A stretch of DNA of 64,000 bases from Demequina sp. NBRC 110051 (lineage in GTDB: Bacteria > Actinomycetota > Actinomycetes > Actinomycetales > Demequinaceae): the NCBI RefSeq assembly GCF_002090055.1, contig NZ_BBRH01000016.1:51004-115003 (forward strand), in the 5' to 3' direction. The notes under the pieces were generated by a model that saw only the letters and a program-made list of their open reading frames with translations, searched no databases and was not told the origin of the DNA. Positions 1 through 9,189 of this stretch are shown here, in pieces; the first letter of the stretch is position 1; every line of letters starts with the position of its first letter. The position numbers and the translations under genes are program-made.

Positions 1-268
1 CCGAGCGGCACAGGAACACGACCGGGGCATCGGATCCTGGCTCGAGGCCGGCGGCGAGGAGCTGGTCAACGAAAGCCTCGTTGCGGCTCATGGCGGGGTA
101 GGACGCCCACTCGACGAGGATGGGCTCCTTGCCGGTCGCGGAGGTGTCGGGGACGCCCACAAAGCGCCACTCGGCCTCGGTGCGGACATCCACGAGGCGT
201 GCATCCGGGTTGCTCGTGAGGAGTTCCCAAGCCTGGGCCGGGGTGAGGTCGCCTGCGTATCCGCTCAT
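1..268 (-). CDS. Rhodanese-like domain protein (3' end outside window)
   Basis: The first 89 codons read as a rhodanese-fold protein. An N-terminal helix (LTPAQAWELLTSNPDA) is followed by the family strand RLVDVRTEAEW, and the visible part ends at VVFLCRS, where the active-site Cys of the CRSG loop falls. Such proteins carry sulfur as a persulfide or serve as single-domain regulators. The substrate cannot be told. The start is the ATG at 266-268. A TAGACT hexamer at 276-281 lies 7 nt upstream with no Shine-Dalgarno, so the message is probably leaderless. The gene is cut by the window edge. Confidence 0.75.
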   Translation of the reverse strand, partial: MSGYAGDLTPAQAWELLTSNPDARLVDVRTEAEWRFVGVPDTSATGKEPILVEWASYPAMSRNEAFVDQLLAAGLEPGSDAPVVFLCRS

Positions 269-304
269 GCGCGCCAGTCTAGGCATCCCGGGTCGCGCGG
301 CGCC

Positions 305-970
305 TTAGTCGTCGTCGAACCTCCAAGGATTCAGCGCGGGCACGTCACCGTCCCAGGCGATGTAGGTGTCCGTGATCGGCATCTCGCTATCGATCACCAC
401 CCCGTATGTCTGCGAGAGCGTCCACGCGTCCTCGGTTGACACCCACCCGTCGCCGGGCAAGAAGTCGCCCCACTCTTCGGTGGAGATACCCACGATCTGG
501 AGCGCGTCGTAGGGCGCCGTGATCGGCTCCTCGGACCAGGGGGACTCAGCGGGAAGAGGCAGCGCGTCGCCGACTCCCAAGCCCGTTGCCTCCTGCAACC
601 CCGTCGAGATGACGACCTCACCCGCCCGGGGCGAGGTGCCCTCAAGCAGTACGGCAGGGGGGATGCTGTCGACTCCATCAATCCGAGCGAGGCCGTCGTC
701 CGTCGCGACGGACGCCGACACGACGACCACGGCGTTGGGGTCGACCTGTCGCACATCGGCCACGAGGTTCTCGTAAGTGTCGCGGAACACCACGGGGGTG
801 TCGCCGTCGCTGACATCGTCGGGCGTCGCCGCGACCGGAACCCACGCCCACCTTTCGGGTGGACCGTCGTCGTCCGGCGTTGCCGCCACGATCCCCGCGA
901 CGATCGCGCCCACGACCGCTATGCCGCCGACGGCGAGCGCGCCAGCGGTGAGGTGCTGCGTAGTGATCAT
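305..970 (-). CDS. Orphan membrane-anchored MacB-like ectodomain protein
   Basis: This 221-residue protein has one N-terminal membrane segment (about residues 7-28), then an extracytoplasmic domain. The stretch AGEVVISTGLQEATGLGVGDALPL resembles the MacB periplasmic-core signature in the permease just upstream (EGEIAIAGDVAADLGLHIGD). It has none of the FtsX membrane helices, so it cannot be a permease itself. The longer reading frame begins inside the upstream gene. The ATG at 968-970, preceded by an AGGGGG ribosome site, is the better start. It follows the permease stop by 28 nt and is probably the last gene of that operon. The role is unknown; a partner or sensor subunit of the exporter is inference. 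Confidence 0.65.
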   Translation of the reverse strand: MITTQHLTAGALAVGGIAVVGAIVAGIVAATPDDDGPPERWAWVPVAATPDDVSDGDTPVVFRDTYENLVADVRQVDPNAVVVVSASVATDDGLARIDGVDSIPPAVLLEGTSPRAGEVVISTGLQEATGLGVGDALPLPAESPWSEEPITAPYDALQIVGISTEEWGDFLPGDGWVSTEDAWTLSQTYGVVIDSEMPITDTYIAWDGDVPALNPWRFDDD

Positions 971-998
971 CAAGCCCCCTGTGGTGATGGGGGGGAGC

Positions 999-3107
999 CT
1001 AGCGCGACGGGGTAGCGCTCGATGGTGCCACCTGGCGCGATAGTCCACCCGACACACCCGCGGCCCCGGCCGCAACAGCAAGGGCGCATACGGCGACCAG
1101 CAGTGCACCAGGGAACGTGAGGAGGGTGGCTGCGCTCCACGCTCCGAGAGAGGCCCCCTGAGGTGCGCTGACAACGGCGACAAAGGCCCATCCGCTGAGG
1201 GGGCCGAGTGTGGCGCCGATGGCAAGAGGTAGGCCGAACTCGAGACTCGCGCTCGTGCGATGGGCGCTCGGTGACAATCCGAGCGCGGTGTGAACCGCTG
1301 ATTCGTCGCCTGCCGCAATGCGTGTCGATGCGACGACTGCGCAGGCGATCACCGCCGCAATGATCAGGAACACGACAATGACGCCGAGCGCGCCCCACGA
1401 GGGCCACCCGCGCCCGTCGTTGGCCGTGAACATGTCACCGAAAGAGGACGTGGATGCACCTGGCGTGGCACCCGCCGACGCCAAGGCGTGCACGCCGTGG
1501 CCCAGCACGCCCGCAAGAGCCGCGCAGGCCAGCGCGTAGATGAGAGTGGCAGTCGCATATTGGCGTGACCGAGCCAGCAGGTCATGCGCCGCGGTGAGGG
1601 GGCCGGGGTGGGTTCTCCGCGCCCATCGGCGCGCAATCGCCGTCAACGTACTGTCGGCGAGCGTCGCGAGCAGAGCCATGCCAAAGACCCCAAACGCCAC
1701 GACCCCTGCACCGGCGATCCATGGACCGAGATAACCGCCCCACGCGCTACCTACGGCCACGAGAATGACCGCGCCGGCAACCGCAAGCGCGAGTGGACCA
1801 CCGCCTACGTGGTGCGCGCGGAGTGCGCCGCGCTCTCTGGCCGGAGGAGTCGTCGCTAGCGGAGTGGCTGTGGCCAGCGCGCCCGGCTTTAGCGCAGCGA
1901 TTGGCGCGGTACGGGACGCCCACACGGCTGGGCCGATCGCCGTCAAGCTCGCGACGAGTACCGTCATGGCGACCACTATTGCCGCCGCGATTGGCAGTAC
2001 AGCCGGGGTGAGAGGTAGTACGGCATCAGGTTGCGCGTGGCGCTGCCAGGCGAGGACTGCGGCATTGACGAGCCAGCCGACACAGAGGCCTGCGGCTGCG
2101 GAAACTATTCCCATGAACACGGCCTCCAGTGCCGCGACATTGCGGAGCGTTCGGGACGTGGCGCCGAGTACGCGCGCCGTCGCGATCCACCGTGCGCGAG
2201 ATGGAGCTTGCACTCGGCCCATGGCGACGCTTGCCATGACTGTGCCAACGCTCGCAAAGAGCGCTGCGATCCAGAGTGTCCCGGTCCAACCCTCAAGCGG
2301 GATCCGGAAGCCGTCGCGAGGGTCGAAGGGGACGAGTGGTGCGTCGTCACGCGACGCAAGTTCTTCCATGCCGGGGGCGCCGTCCTTCCAAGACACCTCG
2401 GCATGTAGCGCTTTGGTGGTTCCGCCGTCCTGTGCGGGCTGTGCGGCGGACGCCTCGGACAGAACGATGCCGTCCTCCCACGAGAGATAGGCGTCGACAC
2501 TCGCGGTACGGAAAGGTTGAGTCGAAGATGCGATTGCGAGGCCGGAGACTTCGAGCGTCAGAGGCGCGGCGCTCTTGGCATCAGTGCCGATCGCACTCGT
2601 CGCCACGACCGTGTCGCCGATGTGCAGGCCCAAGTCCGCGGCAACGTCACCTGCAATGGCAATCTCACCCTCGTTCGGGGAGCGGCCCTCAATGATGGCG
2701 CTGCTCGCATCCACATATGAGGCGATGGCGTCTCCCATGTATGGCAGGTCGTCGCGGGCGCCGCCGCCCACACGCTCCCACTCTAGGTAGTGCGTTTGTG
2801 TTGCATGCGCTGGGAATCCGGCCTCCAGCGCCTCGTCGATCGCGGCCGCGATGTCGCCTGGCGATGCGACCGTTGCGTCGGTGACGTCCTGGTCCGCGGG
2901 TGGGCCATCGGACCACTCGGTGACGAGTGCCGCACGGTCCATACCCTCCGGCGCACCGTATGACGGGTTCGCGTCGAGGACGGCCTGAGAGCTCGCGGCA
3001 ATCAAGGCCGTCGCGGCGAGCGAAGCTCCCACGGCGAGCAGCCCCGCGGTCCATGTAAGAAGGCGGCTTTGGCCACGCACCTGCTCCCGCAGCAGCACCC
3101 CGATCAT
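999..3107 (-). CDS. FtsX/MacB-family ABC transporter permease
   Basis: The protein of 702 residues has the classic MacB layout: a first membrane helix near residues 18-42, a large extracytoplasmic core domain to about residue 270, then several C-terminal helices containing two FtsX-like modules. The family works with a MacB/LolD-type ATPase to move lipids or peptides out of the envelope, or acts as a mechanotransmitter. Its ATG overlaps the stop of the upstream permease by 4 nt (ATGA at 3104-3107), so it is translationally coupled. It is the third permease in tandem. The substrate is not evident. Confidence 0.85.
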   Translation of the reverse strand: MIGVLLREQVRGQSRLLTWTAGLLAVGASLAATALIAASSQAVLDANPSYGAPEGMDRAALVTEWSDGPPADQDVTDATVASPGDIAAAIDEALEAGFPAHATQTHYLEWERVGGGARDDLPYMGDAIASYVDASSAIIEGRSPNEGEIAIAGDVAADLGLHIGDTVVATSAIGTDAKSAAPLTLEVSGLAIASSTQPFRTASVDAYLSWEDGIVLSEASAAQPAQDGGTTKALHAEVSWKDGAPGMEELASRDDAPLVPFDPRDGFRIPLEGWTGTLWIAALFASVGTVMASVAMGRVQAPSRARWIATARVLGATSRTLRNVAALEAVFMGIVSAAAGLCVGWLVNAAVLAWQRHAQPDAVLPLTPAVLPIAAAIVVAMTVLVASLTAIGPAVWASRTAPIAALKPGALATATPLATTPPARERGALRAHHVGGGPLALAVAGAVILVAVGSAWGGYLGPWIAGAGVVAFGVFGMALLATLADSTLTAIARRWARRTHPGPLTAAHDLLARSRQYATATLIYALACAALAGVLGHGVHALASAGATPGASTSSFGDMFTANDGRGWPSWGALGVIVVFLIIAAVIACAVVASTRIAAGDESAVHTALGLSPSAHRTSASLEFGLPLAIGATLGPLSGWAFVAVVSAPQGASLGAWSAATLLTFPGALLVAVCALAVAAGAAGVSGGLSRQVAPSSATPSR

Positions 3108-5191
3108 CGGACACCCTCCCTGTCAGCAGCGCGTAGTTCATCGACTGGGGTGCCCGAGGCCATCCCACGGCCCAGGAGCCACGCCACGACGGCCGATGCC
3201 GACATCACCACTACCGCACCCGCGAGCACGATCACCCACGGCACCGCCGCGAGGTCGCGGCCCATATGCCAGGCGATCTCGCTGAGGTCGAACGGGGCGC
3301 CAGGCGTGAGGAGGAATGGGTTGCCCAGCGTCACGGCGGTCGCGGCACCCACCACCGTTCCCGCGAGGACGGCCGCACCGGAGACGACCACCGCCTCCCA
3401 CACGGGGGCGGCCCGCAGCGACCGCGGCGACGCGCCGAGCGCCGCAAACGTCGCGAGTTCACGGCGGCGCGAGCGGGTCGATGCCGACGCCACCCCAGCC
3501 GACAAGACGACGGCGACTACGGCGCCGAACACACCGATGATCATCGCCAGCGCGTCGTTGGTGTACGAGATCCAGCCCGTCGTCGCATCGGCCGTCAAAA
3601 CAAACCCCGAGCCCTCCGGAACCGCCTCCTCAACGGCCGCGATCACGGACGAGCGCGGCATCCCGAACTGCTCGTCTGGCTCGCCCGCGCCGAACACCAG
3701 CAACGCCGAGACGGGTGCGTCGCCCCAGATGTCGCGTGCCCAAGCGCCATCGACGGTGGGCATGGGGGCATGGGACCACACGGAGTAGATGGGCGTGCCG
3801 CCCACCCACGTGTCGATCTCCCCGACACCTTCGGTACAGCAGTTGATGCTGGCCCATTCGAAGTCGCGCAGATACTCGCTGTCGCGGCCCGTGAGGCGCA
3901 CGCCGGCCGCCAAGCCCAACGTGCGATACGCGTCCGGTGCCACGGCATCGGCGTCCTTGCGCTCGACGGCGAGCGAGAGCTCTTGGAAGTCGAGCTCCTC
4001 GGACGTGACGCCATCATCGAAGTACACGAGGCCCGGCTCCTCGATGAGCATGCGCGCGGGGATGACCCGCAGGTCCGGGTTCGTCGTTAGCGCGTCGATC
4101 ACGGCCTGGTCGAGCCCGAACTGGGTGAGCCCGCTCGGCACTCCGGACCCGGACCAAGGATCCACTGAGGTCACGATCGCGTCGGCGTCGAGCGCGAGTC
4201 CCGCGTTGAGCTCCGCCTCTTCGGCGCCGCTCGCGGCAATGGCCCACACCCACAGCGTCATGATCACGCCCGTGACCGCGAGCGAGCGTCGCCGCGTCTC
4301 GGTCGGACGGGCGAGCCCGTCCGCCGCGAACGCGCGTCCCCCCGTCGCGTCCCCGCGGCCCAGGATGGCCGATGCGACCCTCACCAGTCGCTGCGCGGCC
4401 CACCCGAGCAGGTGGTAGGCGACCCAGACGGCCGCGACCACTGCGACCATGAGGCCGATGTTCTTGGTCACCATGAGCCACCCGGCCGGCGACAGGTGCT
4501 CCATCGCCCAGGCGTCGAGCGGCACGGCGCGGTTGAGGACCACGACACCCATCCCCAGCACGAATGCGACCACGGGCACCGCCCGCGCCGCCCGGTGCCA
4601 CCGCTTCACCGGCTCCACGGGGGAGTGCGGCACCTCGGTGCCTGCGGCGCTCGCGGCCGCCATGGCATCGGGCGTGCCCCGCGTCACGGCGGCGAACGCG
4701 ATCGCGTGGACCACGGCGCCCACGGCTGTGAAGCCCGCGGCGACGGCCACGCTCCACGCGATGGCGCCCCATTGCAACGAGGGGTCGTCGGGGAAGTTGC
4801 GTGAGGACATCAGGGCGCCCGTGTCGGTGACCTGGGCGATCACCATTCCGACGGGTACGCCGACCGCGGAAGCGATGAGCCCCGCGCGAGTCCCAGCACG
4901 CGCCGCCGCCCGCACGATGTCGCCGCGTTGCTCGCCCAGCGCCATCCGCGTCATGATCGCGTCGCGCTCTCCCACGAGTCCCAGGCGCAGGAACGCGGTC
5001 GCGAGAACGCCGGTGATGACGAGGCCGGGGATGCCGTAGAACAGCAGCGCCATGAGCCACACGAGCCACTCCAGGCCGCCGCTGCTCCACTGGCCAAACG
5101 ATGTCCACACGGGCCCGCCGATCGCGGACCCCACCCCAGCCCCGAGGGCCAGGACGATGCCAGCCGCCCACCGCATCGGCCCGCCGGTCAC
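3104..5191 (-). CDS. FtsX-like ABC permease, second of three
   Basis: The product has 695 residues. I chose the GTG at 5189-5191, which overlaps the upstream stop by 4 nt (GTGA), because the longer frame upstream reads through the previous gene and looks unlike protein. Membrane helices lie near residues 8-28 and 40-65. An FtsX-like segment (GERDAIMTRMALGEQRGDIVR) follows, then more helices, a large extracytoplasmic domain and a second FtsX module at the C terminus. It is a paralogue of the 5188-7188 permease in domain order. Both differ from the third permease, which starts directly with the ectodomain. Confidence 0.85.
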   Translation of the reverse strand: MTGGPMRWAAGIVLALGAGVGSAIGGPVWTSFGQWSSGGLEWLVWLMALLFYGIPGLVITGVLATAFLRLGLVGERDAIMTRMALGEQRGDIVRAAARAGTRAGLIASAVGVPVGMVIAQVTDTGALMSSRNFPDDPSLQWGAIAWSVAVAAGFTAVGAVVHAIAFAAVTRGTPDAMAAASAAGTEVPHSPVEPVKRWHRAARAVPVVAFVLGMGVVVLNRAVPLDAWAMEHLSPAGWLMVTKNIGLMVAVVAAVWVAYHLLGWAAQRLVRVASAILGRGDATGGRAFAADGLARPTETRRRSLAVTGVIMTLWVWAIAASGAEEAELNAGLALDADAIVTSVDPWSGSGVPSGLTQFGLDQAVIDALTTNPDLRVIPARMLIEEPGLVYFDDGVTSEELDFQELSLAVERKDADAVAPDAYRTLGLAAGVRLTGRDSEYLRDFEWASINCCTEGVGEIDTWVGGTPIYSVWSHAPMPTVDGAWARDIWGDAPVSALLVFGAGEPDEQFGMPRSSVIAAVEEAVPEGSGFVLTADATTGWISYTNDALAMIIGVFGAVVAVVLSAGVASASTRSRRRELATFAALGASPRSLRAAPVWEAVVVSGAAVLAGTVVGAATAVTLGNPFLLTPGAPFDLSEIAWHMGRDLAAVPWVIVLAGAVVVMSASAVVAWLLGRGMASGTPVDELRAADREGVR

Positions 5192-7188
5192 GTCAGCCCC
5201 GCCTTGTGCGCCTCGCGCAACTGTGCGGACGGAGTAAGTCGGTGGAGCCGGACCCTCACCAACGCCGCCCCTGCGGCCGCGAGGGCGGTGGCGCCGAGCA
5301 CGAGCCCGATGAGGGCGCCCCACGGCATGACTGACGCGGTGAACGCGGCGCCGGCGATGCCTGCCGTGCCCGCATTGTTGATGACCTCGATGACGAGGCC
5401 GACCACCGCACCACCGAGCACTCCGAACATCGAGGCGAAGAAGGTGGGAAGCGCCGCCTCCCACACGGCCGCGCCGCGAAGCGACCCGGCCCGGGCCCCG
5501 AGGGCAAGGAGTGTCGCGTCGTCTCGGGCGCGGAGCCGCTGTGATGCCCAAGCCATCCCCACGATGATGGCGACGGCGATGAGGAGGAACGGTGCTGCGA
5601 TCGTCGCGACAAGGCCGCCGTCGACGCCTCCTTCAAGGTGAGGGGAGCCGCCAAAATCAATCGTGTGGAGACCAGCGAGGTCGTGTGCCTCCATCGCGTC
5701 CGCCACGCTGACACCTCCGGCCGGGAAGAGCAGGACCGCGGCGGTGGGAGAGGTGCCCCACACCGACTCTGCCCATCCTCGTTCGATGCCTGTCCACGGT
5801 GGTGCGTTGTTGGCCGCAGTCGTGTCGCGGCGCACGTCGCCCACCTCGACGAAGGCACTGCCGTCGCCAAACCCGCCTGTGCTGCCCGGATCTCCCCATG
5901 TCCACTCGGTACCGGCCCTCAAGCCCAGAGCTGATGTGGCGTGGGGCACGAAGGTGTCGATGGCCGCGCCGTGCACGGCCAGGAGCACGTCGCGCGCCGC
6001 GTATTCGCCATCCACGTTCGGATCGTCGACGGTCCGGACGTCCGTCACGAGAACGCCGGCCTGGATCACCGTGAGCGCGGGGTCGGAGTGGAGGTCGTCG
6101 AGAACGTCTCCCGGCAGTCCGGGCGCCCAGCCGCCGGTAGCCGCCGCCGTGTCCTCGTCAACGGCGGAGTCAAGAAGGTCGACCGTGGAGACCGATGCGT
6201 GGGCGTCCAGCTTGCCGCTGAGGTCGTTGCGCGCCTCGTTGCCTGCATACCCCACGGTCAGCGCGCCGGTGAGTCCCATCACCATGATGATGGCGACAAA
6301 CGTGCCGAACCTCAGGGGCAGCGGGCGGGCGAGCGACTCGCCCGCGAGTGCCCTCGCAGTGCCGGGTACGGCCTGGCCCCCCAGGTGGTGCAGCGACCAC
6401 AAGGACGCTCCGCGAGCAAGCCGGGCTCCCACATATCCCAATGCTGCGGGGATGACGCCGAGGACCACGGAGCCGAGGACCGCGCCGGCCCCAAAGCTGA
6501 GGACCCATCGCCAGGCCGGGTCGTCGTTCGCGGTATTCGGGCTCGGCAACACGAAGCTGATCACGCCAGCACCGATCGCGAGCGCCGCCACAGCCGCCCA
6601 CACCCACCGCCGCCGCCGTGACCGGCGCGCCGCCTCGGGCGCCACCGGCGTCCGCTGCGGAACTCCAGGCCCGGTCATGACGGATGCGCCCGAGGCGACA
6701 TCGGCCACCGAGCCGCGTGTGGACCACGCTGCGACGGCGCTGTAGGCGGCCGCGAGGCAGGCGACGGCGACGGCGAGCGTCACGAGCCAGGTGGAGACGG
6801 CATCGGCCATCCAGAATCCCTCGCCTACGCCCTCGCGCAGCTGGCGCGCCGCGGCGCCCACCAGCGTGCCGATGCCCCAACCCACACAGGCGTCGCGCAT
6901 GCCGGTGATGGCGTGCGAGCGGATGAGTGCGCGCCGTGTGCCGCCGAGGGCGAGCGAGGCGGCCAACTCTGCGCGCCGGGTCGCGACCCACAACGCCCGG
7001 AAAACGGCCGCGGTACCGCCGACAACCGCGAAGAGGATCGGGATGTAGAAGAGCATCCCTAGCGGAGTCCAGATGCCCCCTAACAGGAAGGGGTCACCCG
7101 AGTTCGCGATCACCGAGTACAACGGCAAGGCCGCGTATGCCGACAGTGCGCTGAACAGGGCAATCACGCCACTGGGCACCCACCTCAT
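5188..7188 (-). CDS. FtsX-like ABC permease, first of three
   Basis: The product has 666 residues, starting at the ATG at 7186-7188 that overlaps the ATPase stop by 4 nt. The longer upstream frame is a shadow of the ATPase gene. An N-terminal pair of helices is followed by the FtsX-type segment RRAELAASLALGGTRRALI, a large extracytoplasmic domain and a C-terminal FtsX module. With the ATPase and two more permeases it forms an export or envelope-remodelling complex, apparently controlled by the two-component system encoded just upstream. No substrate can be assigned. Confidence 0.85.
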   Translation of the reverse strand: MRWVPSGVIALFSALSAYAALPLYSVIANSGDPFLLGGIWTPLGMLFYIPILFAVVGGTAAVFRALWVATRRAELAASLALGGTRRALIRSHAITGMRDACVGWGIGTLVGAAARQLREGVGEGFWMADAVSTWLVTLAVAVACLAAAYSAVAAWSTRGSVADVASGASVMTGPGVPQRTPVAPEAARRSRRRRWVWAAVAALAIGAGVISFVLPSPNTANDDPAWRWVLSFGAGAVLGSVVLGVIPAALGYVGARLARGASLWSLHHLGGQAVPGTARALAGESLARPLPLRFGTFVAIIMVMGLTGALTVGYAGNEARNDLSGKLDAHASVSTVDLLDSAVDEDTAAATGGWAPGLPGDVLDDLHSDPALTVIQAGVLVTDVRTVDDPNVDGEYAARDVLLAVHGAAIDTFVPHATSALGLRAGTEWTWGDPGSTGGFGDGSAFVEVGDVRRDTTAANNAPPWTGIERGWAESVWGTSPTAAVLLFPAGGVSVADAMEAHDLAGLHTIDFGGSPHLEGGVDGGLVATIAAPFLLIAVAIIVGMAWASQRLRARDDATLLALGARAGSLRGAAVWEAALPTFFASMFGVLGGAVVGLVIEVINNAGTAGIAGAAFTASVMPWGALIGLVLGATALAAAGAALVRVRLHRLTPSAQLREAHKAGLT

Positions 7189-7934
7189 CGCTCCACCCCC
7201 GCCAAAGCATCCAGCCCGGCCAACACGGACTCGGGTGTGGGATCCGTGATGTGTCCCTCGACCCGCCCGTTGGCGAACAGCAGTACCTTGCCCGCATAGG
7301 ACGCCGCGGCGGGGTCGTGGGTGACCATCACGACCGACTGCCCCAACTCGCGGCACGAGGTGCGCAGGTGCGACAGGATCTGCGCGCTCGCGTGGGTATC
7401 CAGGTTGCCGGTGGGCTCGTCGGCGAGCACCACGCGCGGCCGGGTGATCAGCGCGCGGGCGATGGCGACCCGCTGCTGCTGACCACCCGACATCTCATAG
7501 GGCTTGCGAACGAGTTCCCGTTCGATGCCCAACATCTCCACGAGTGTCGCGAGCCACTCCTCGTCCTGCGGCAGCCGGTTGAGCCGCAGCGGCAGGACGA
7601 TGTTGTCGCGCCCGCTCATGGTCTGGATGAGGTTGAAGCCCTGGAAGACGAAGCCGACCACGCGGCCGCGCACCTGGGCGAGCCGCTTGTCCGACAGCCC
7701 CGTGAGTTCGTCGTCACCCACGTACACCTGGCCGGAGTCCGGCCGGTCGAGCCCGGCGAGCAGGTGCACCAGCGTGGTTTTGCCAGACCCGCTCGGCCCC
7801 ATCACTGCGGTGAGTACGCCGCCCGGGATGTCCAGGTCGACGTGGTCGACGGCCGTCACCCCCGTAGGGCCGGAGCCATACGTCTTCGTGAGCCCGCGTG
7901 CCGTCAGTGCGACGGGCGTCGTTGCTTCCCCCAT
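7185..7934 (-). CDS. MacB/LolD-type ABC transporter ATP-binding protein
   Basis: This is a complete nucleotide-binding subunit. Counting from a GTG at 7943, the Walker A GPSGSGKT lies near residues 49-56, the Q-loop in VFQGFNL, the signature SGGQQQR near 152, Walker B VVLADEP near 171 and the H-loop His near 209. I prefer the ATG at 7932-7934 (249 residues). A TAGCGT hexamer lies 7 nt before it, giving a probable leaderless message that overlaps the alternative GTG. The ATPase and permeases may therefore have their own promoter, separate from the kinase-regulator genes 77 nt upstream. It energises the three FtsX-type permeases that follow. Confidence 0.92.
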   Translation of the reverse strand: MGEATTPVALTARGLTKTYGSGPTGVTAVDHVDLDIPGGVLTAVMGPSGSGKTTLVHLLAGLDRPDSGQVYVGDDELTGLSDKRLAQVRGRVVGFVFQGFNLIQTMSGRDNIVLPLRLNRLPQDEEWLATLVEMLGIERELVRKPYEMSGGQQQRVAIARALITRPRVVLADEPTGNLDTHASAQILSHLRTSCRELGQSVVMVTHDPAAASYAGKVLLFANGRVEGHITDPTPESVLAGLDALAGVER

Positions 7935-8011
7935 GGCCGTCACGCTACGCGGACCCGCGCCCGCCGCGCGTCAGCCCACGGCATGGAATCGCGTCATACC
8001 CAGGTATGACG

Positions 8012-8680
8012 CTACGAGCCCGCGCGCACGACGCCGGCCTCGTAGGCCATCACCACGGCCTGCACCCTGTCGCGCGCGCCCAGCTTCGCGAGCACCCGGC
8101 CCACATGCGTCTTCACGGTGGGCTCGGCGAGGAACAGCTCCGCGCAGATCTCCGCGTTCGACCGTCCGCGTGCCATCAGCACCAGCACCTCCCGCTCGCG
8201 TTCGGTGAGGCTGTCGACGGCCGATGCGTCACTCGCCTGAGCGGGGCCCGGCACCTGGGCGGCGACGGTCGCGAGCAGCCGCTTGGTCGACGACGGTGCG
8301 ATCACGGCGTCGCCGGCGTGGACCGTGCGGATGGCCGCGAGGAGGTCCTCGGGCGGCGCGTCCTTGAGCAGGAACCCACTCGCGCCGGCCTTGATGGCGG
8401 CCACGACGTACTCGTCGAGGTCGAAGGTGGTGAGCATCACGACCCGGGTGCCCACGGCATCGGCCACCCGTGAGCAGGCCTCGATGCCGTCCATGCCGGG
8501 CATCCGCACGTCCGTGAGGACCACGTCGGCCGGGGGGTCGAGGGTGTCAAGCGTCTCGACTGCCGCGGCGCCGTCACCTGCCTCGGCCACCACCTCCATG
8601 TCGTCCTGAGAGTCGACCACCATGCGGAAGCCCGCACGGATGAGCTGCTGGTCGTCGACCAGGGCGACGCGGATGGTCAC
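8012..8680 (-). CDS. NarL/FixJ-family response regulator
   Basis: The 222-residue protein has a receiver domain with acidic residues D9 and D10, phospho-acceptor D57 (VLTDVRMPGMDG) and the conserved Lys in GFLLKDA. The C-terminal LuxR-type helix-turn-helix runs from about residue 158 (LTEREREVLVLMARGRSNAEI) to 212. It is the output half of the two-component system with the kinase at 9186-9974. Its ATG overlaps the stop of the phosphoribosyltransferase gene by 4 nt. The ABC genes directly downstream are the likely target, by analogy with similar envelope-stress modules; this is inference. Confidence 0.93.
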   Translation of the reverse strand: MTIRVALVDDQQLIRAGFRMVVDSQDDMEVVAEAGDGAAAVETLDTLDPPADVVLTDVRMPGMDGIEACSRVADAVGTRVVMLTTFDLDEYVVAAIKAGASGFLLKDAPPEDLLAAIRTVHAGDAVIAPSSTKRLLATVAAQVPGPAQASDASAVDSLTEREREVLVLMARGRSNAEICAELFLAEPTVKTHVGRVLAKLGARDRVQAVVMAYEAGVVRAGS

Positions 8681-9189
8681 GCCAGCGCGCCCTCTTCCGG
8701 GTGCGGCTTACCAGGGGTGACGGGCGGCAGCGCCGACCAGGGGAACGTGATCCACAGGTCGGTGTGCTTCCACACGTAGTCGGGCTCGATGACCGATCGC
8801 GGCTTGGAGTACAGCACCACGGTACGCACCTCGGCGGCGTGGGCCTCCATCAGCTTTTTCACCAGCGCGAGGGTGTGGCCGGTGTCCGCGACGTCGTCCG
8901 CGACCAGCACCTTGAGGCCGGCCATGGCGTCGGTGTCGAGCAGGGGAGGCAGCACCACGGGCTCGGGCAGGCGCTCGTCGATGCCCGTGTAGAACTCGAC
9001 GTTCAGCGTGCCGACGCCCTTAGTGCCCAGCGCGTACGAGATCGCGCCACCTACGGGCAGCCCGCCGCGCGCGACCGCGACCACCACATCGGGCTCGTAG
9101 CCGTCGTCCACGACCATCTGCGCGAGCTCGCGCGACGCGTCGCCGTATCCCTGCCAGGTGAGCACTTCGCGCTCAGGAGTCTCCGTCAT
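8677..9189 (-). CDS. Purine-type phosphoribosyltransferase between kinase and regulator genes
   Basis: The 170-residue protein carries the type I phosphoribosyltransferase PRPP loop VLVADDVADTGHT near residues 94-106. Upstream is the pyrophosphate-binding stretch VVAVARGGL (about 37-44). The C-terminal YVWKHTDLWITFPWS resembles the end of bacterial xanthine/guanine phosphoribosyltransferases (Gpt-like), so it probably joins PRPP and a purine base. It overlaps the kinase gene (9186-9189) and the regulator gene (8677-8680) by 4 nt each, so all three should be made together. Placement inside a two-component operon is unusual. Confidence 0.88.
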   Translation of the reverse strand: MTETPEREVLTWQGYGDASRELAQMVVDDGYEPDVVVAVARGGLPVGGAISYALGTKGVGTLNVEFYTGIDERLPEPVVLPPLLDTDAMAGLKVLVADDVADTGHTLALVKKLMEAHAAEVRTVVLYSKPRSVIEPDYVWKHTDLWITFPWSALPPVTPGKPHPEEGALA

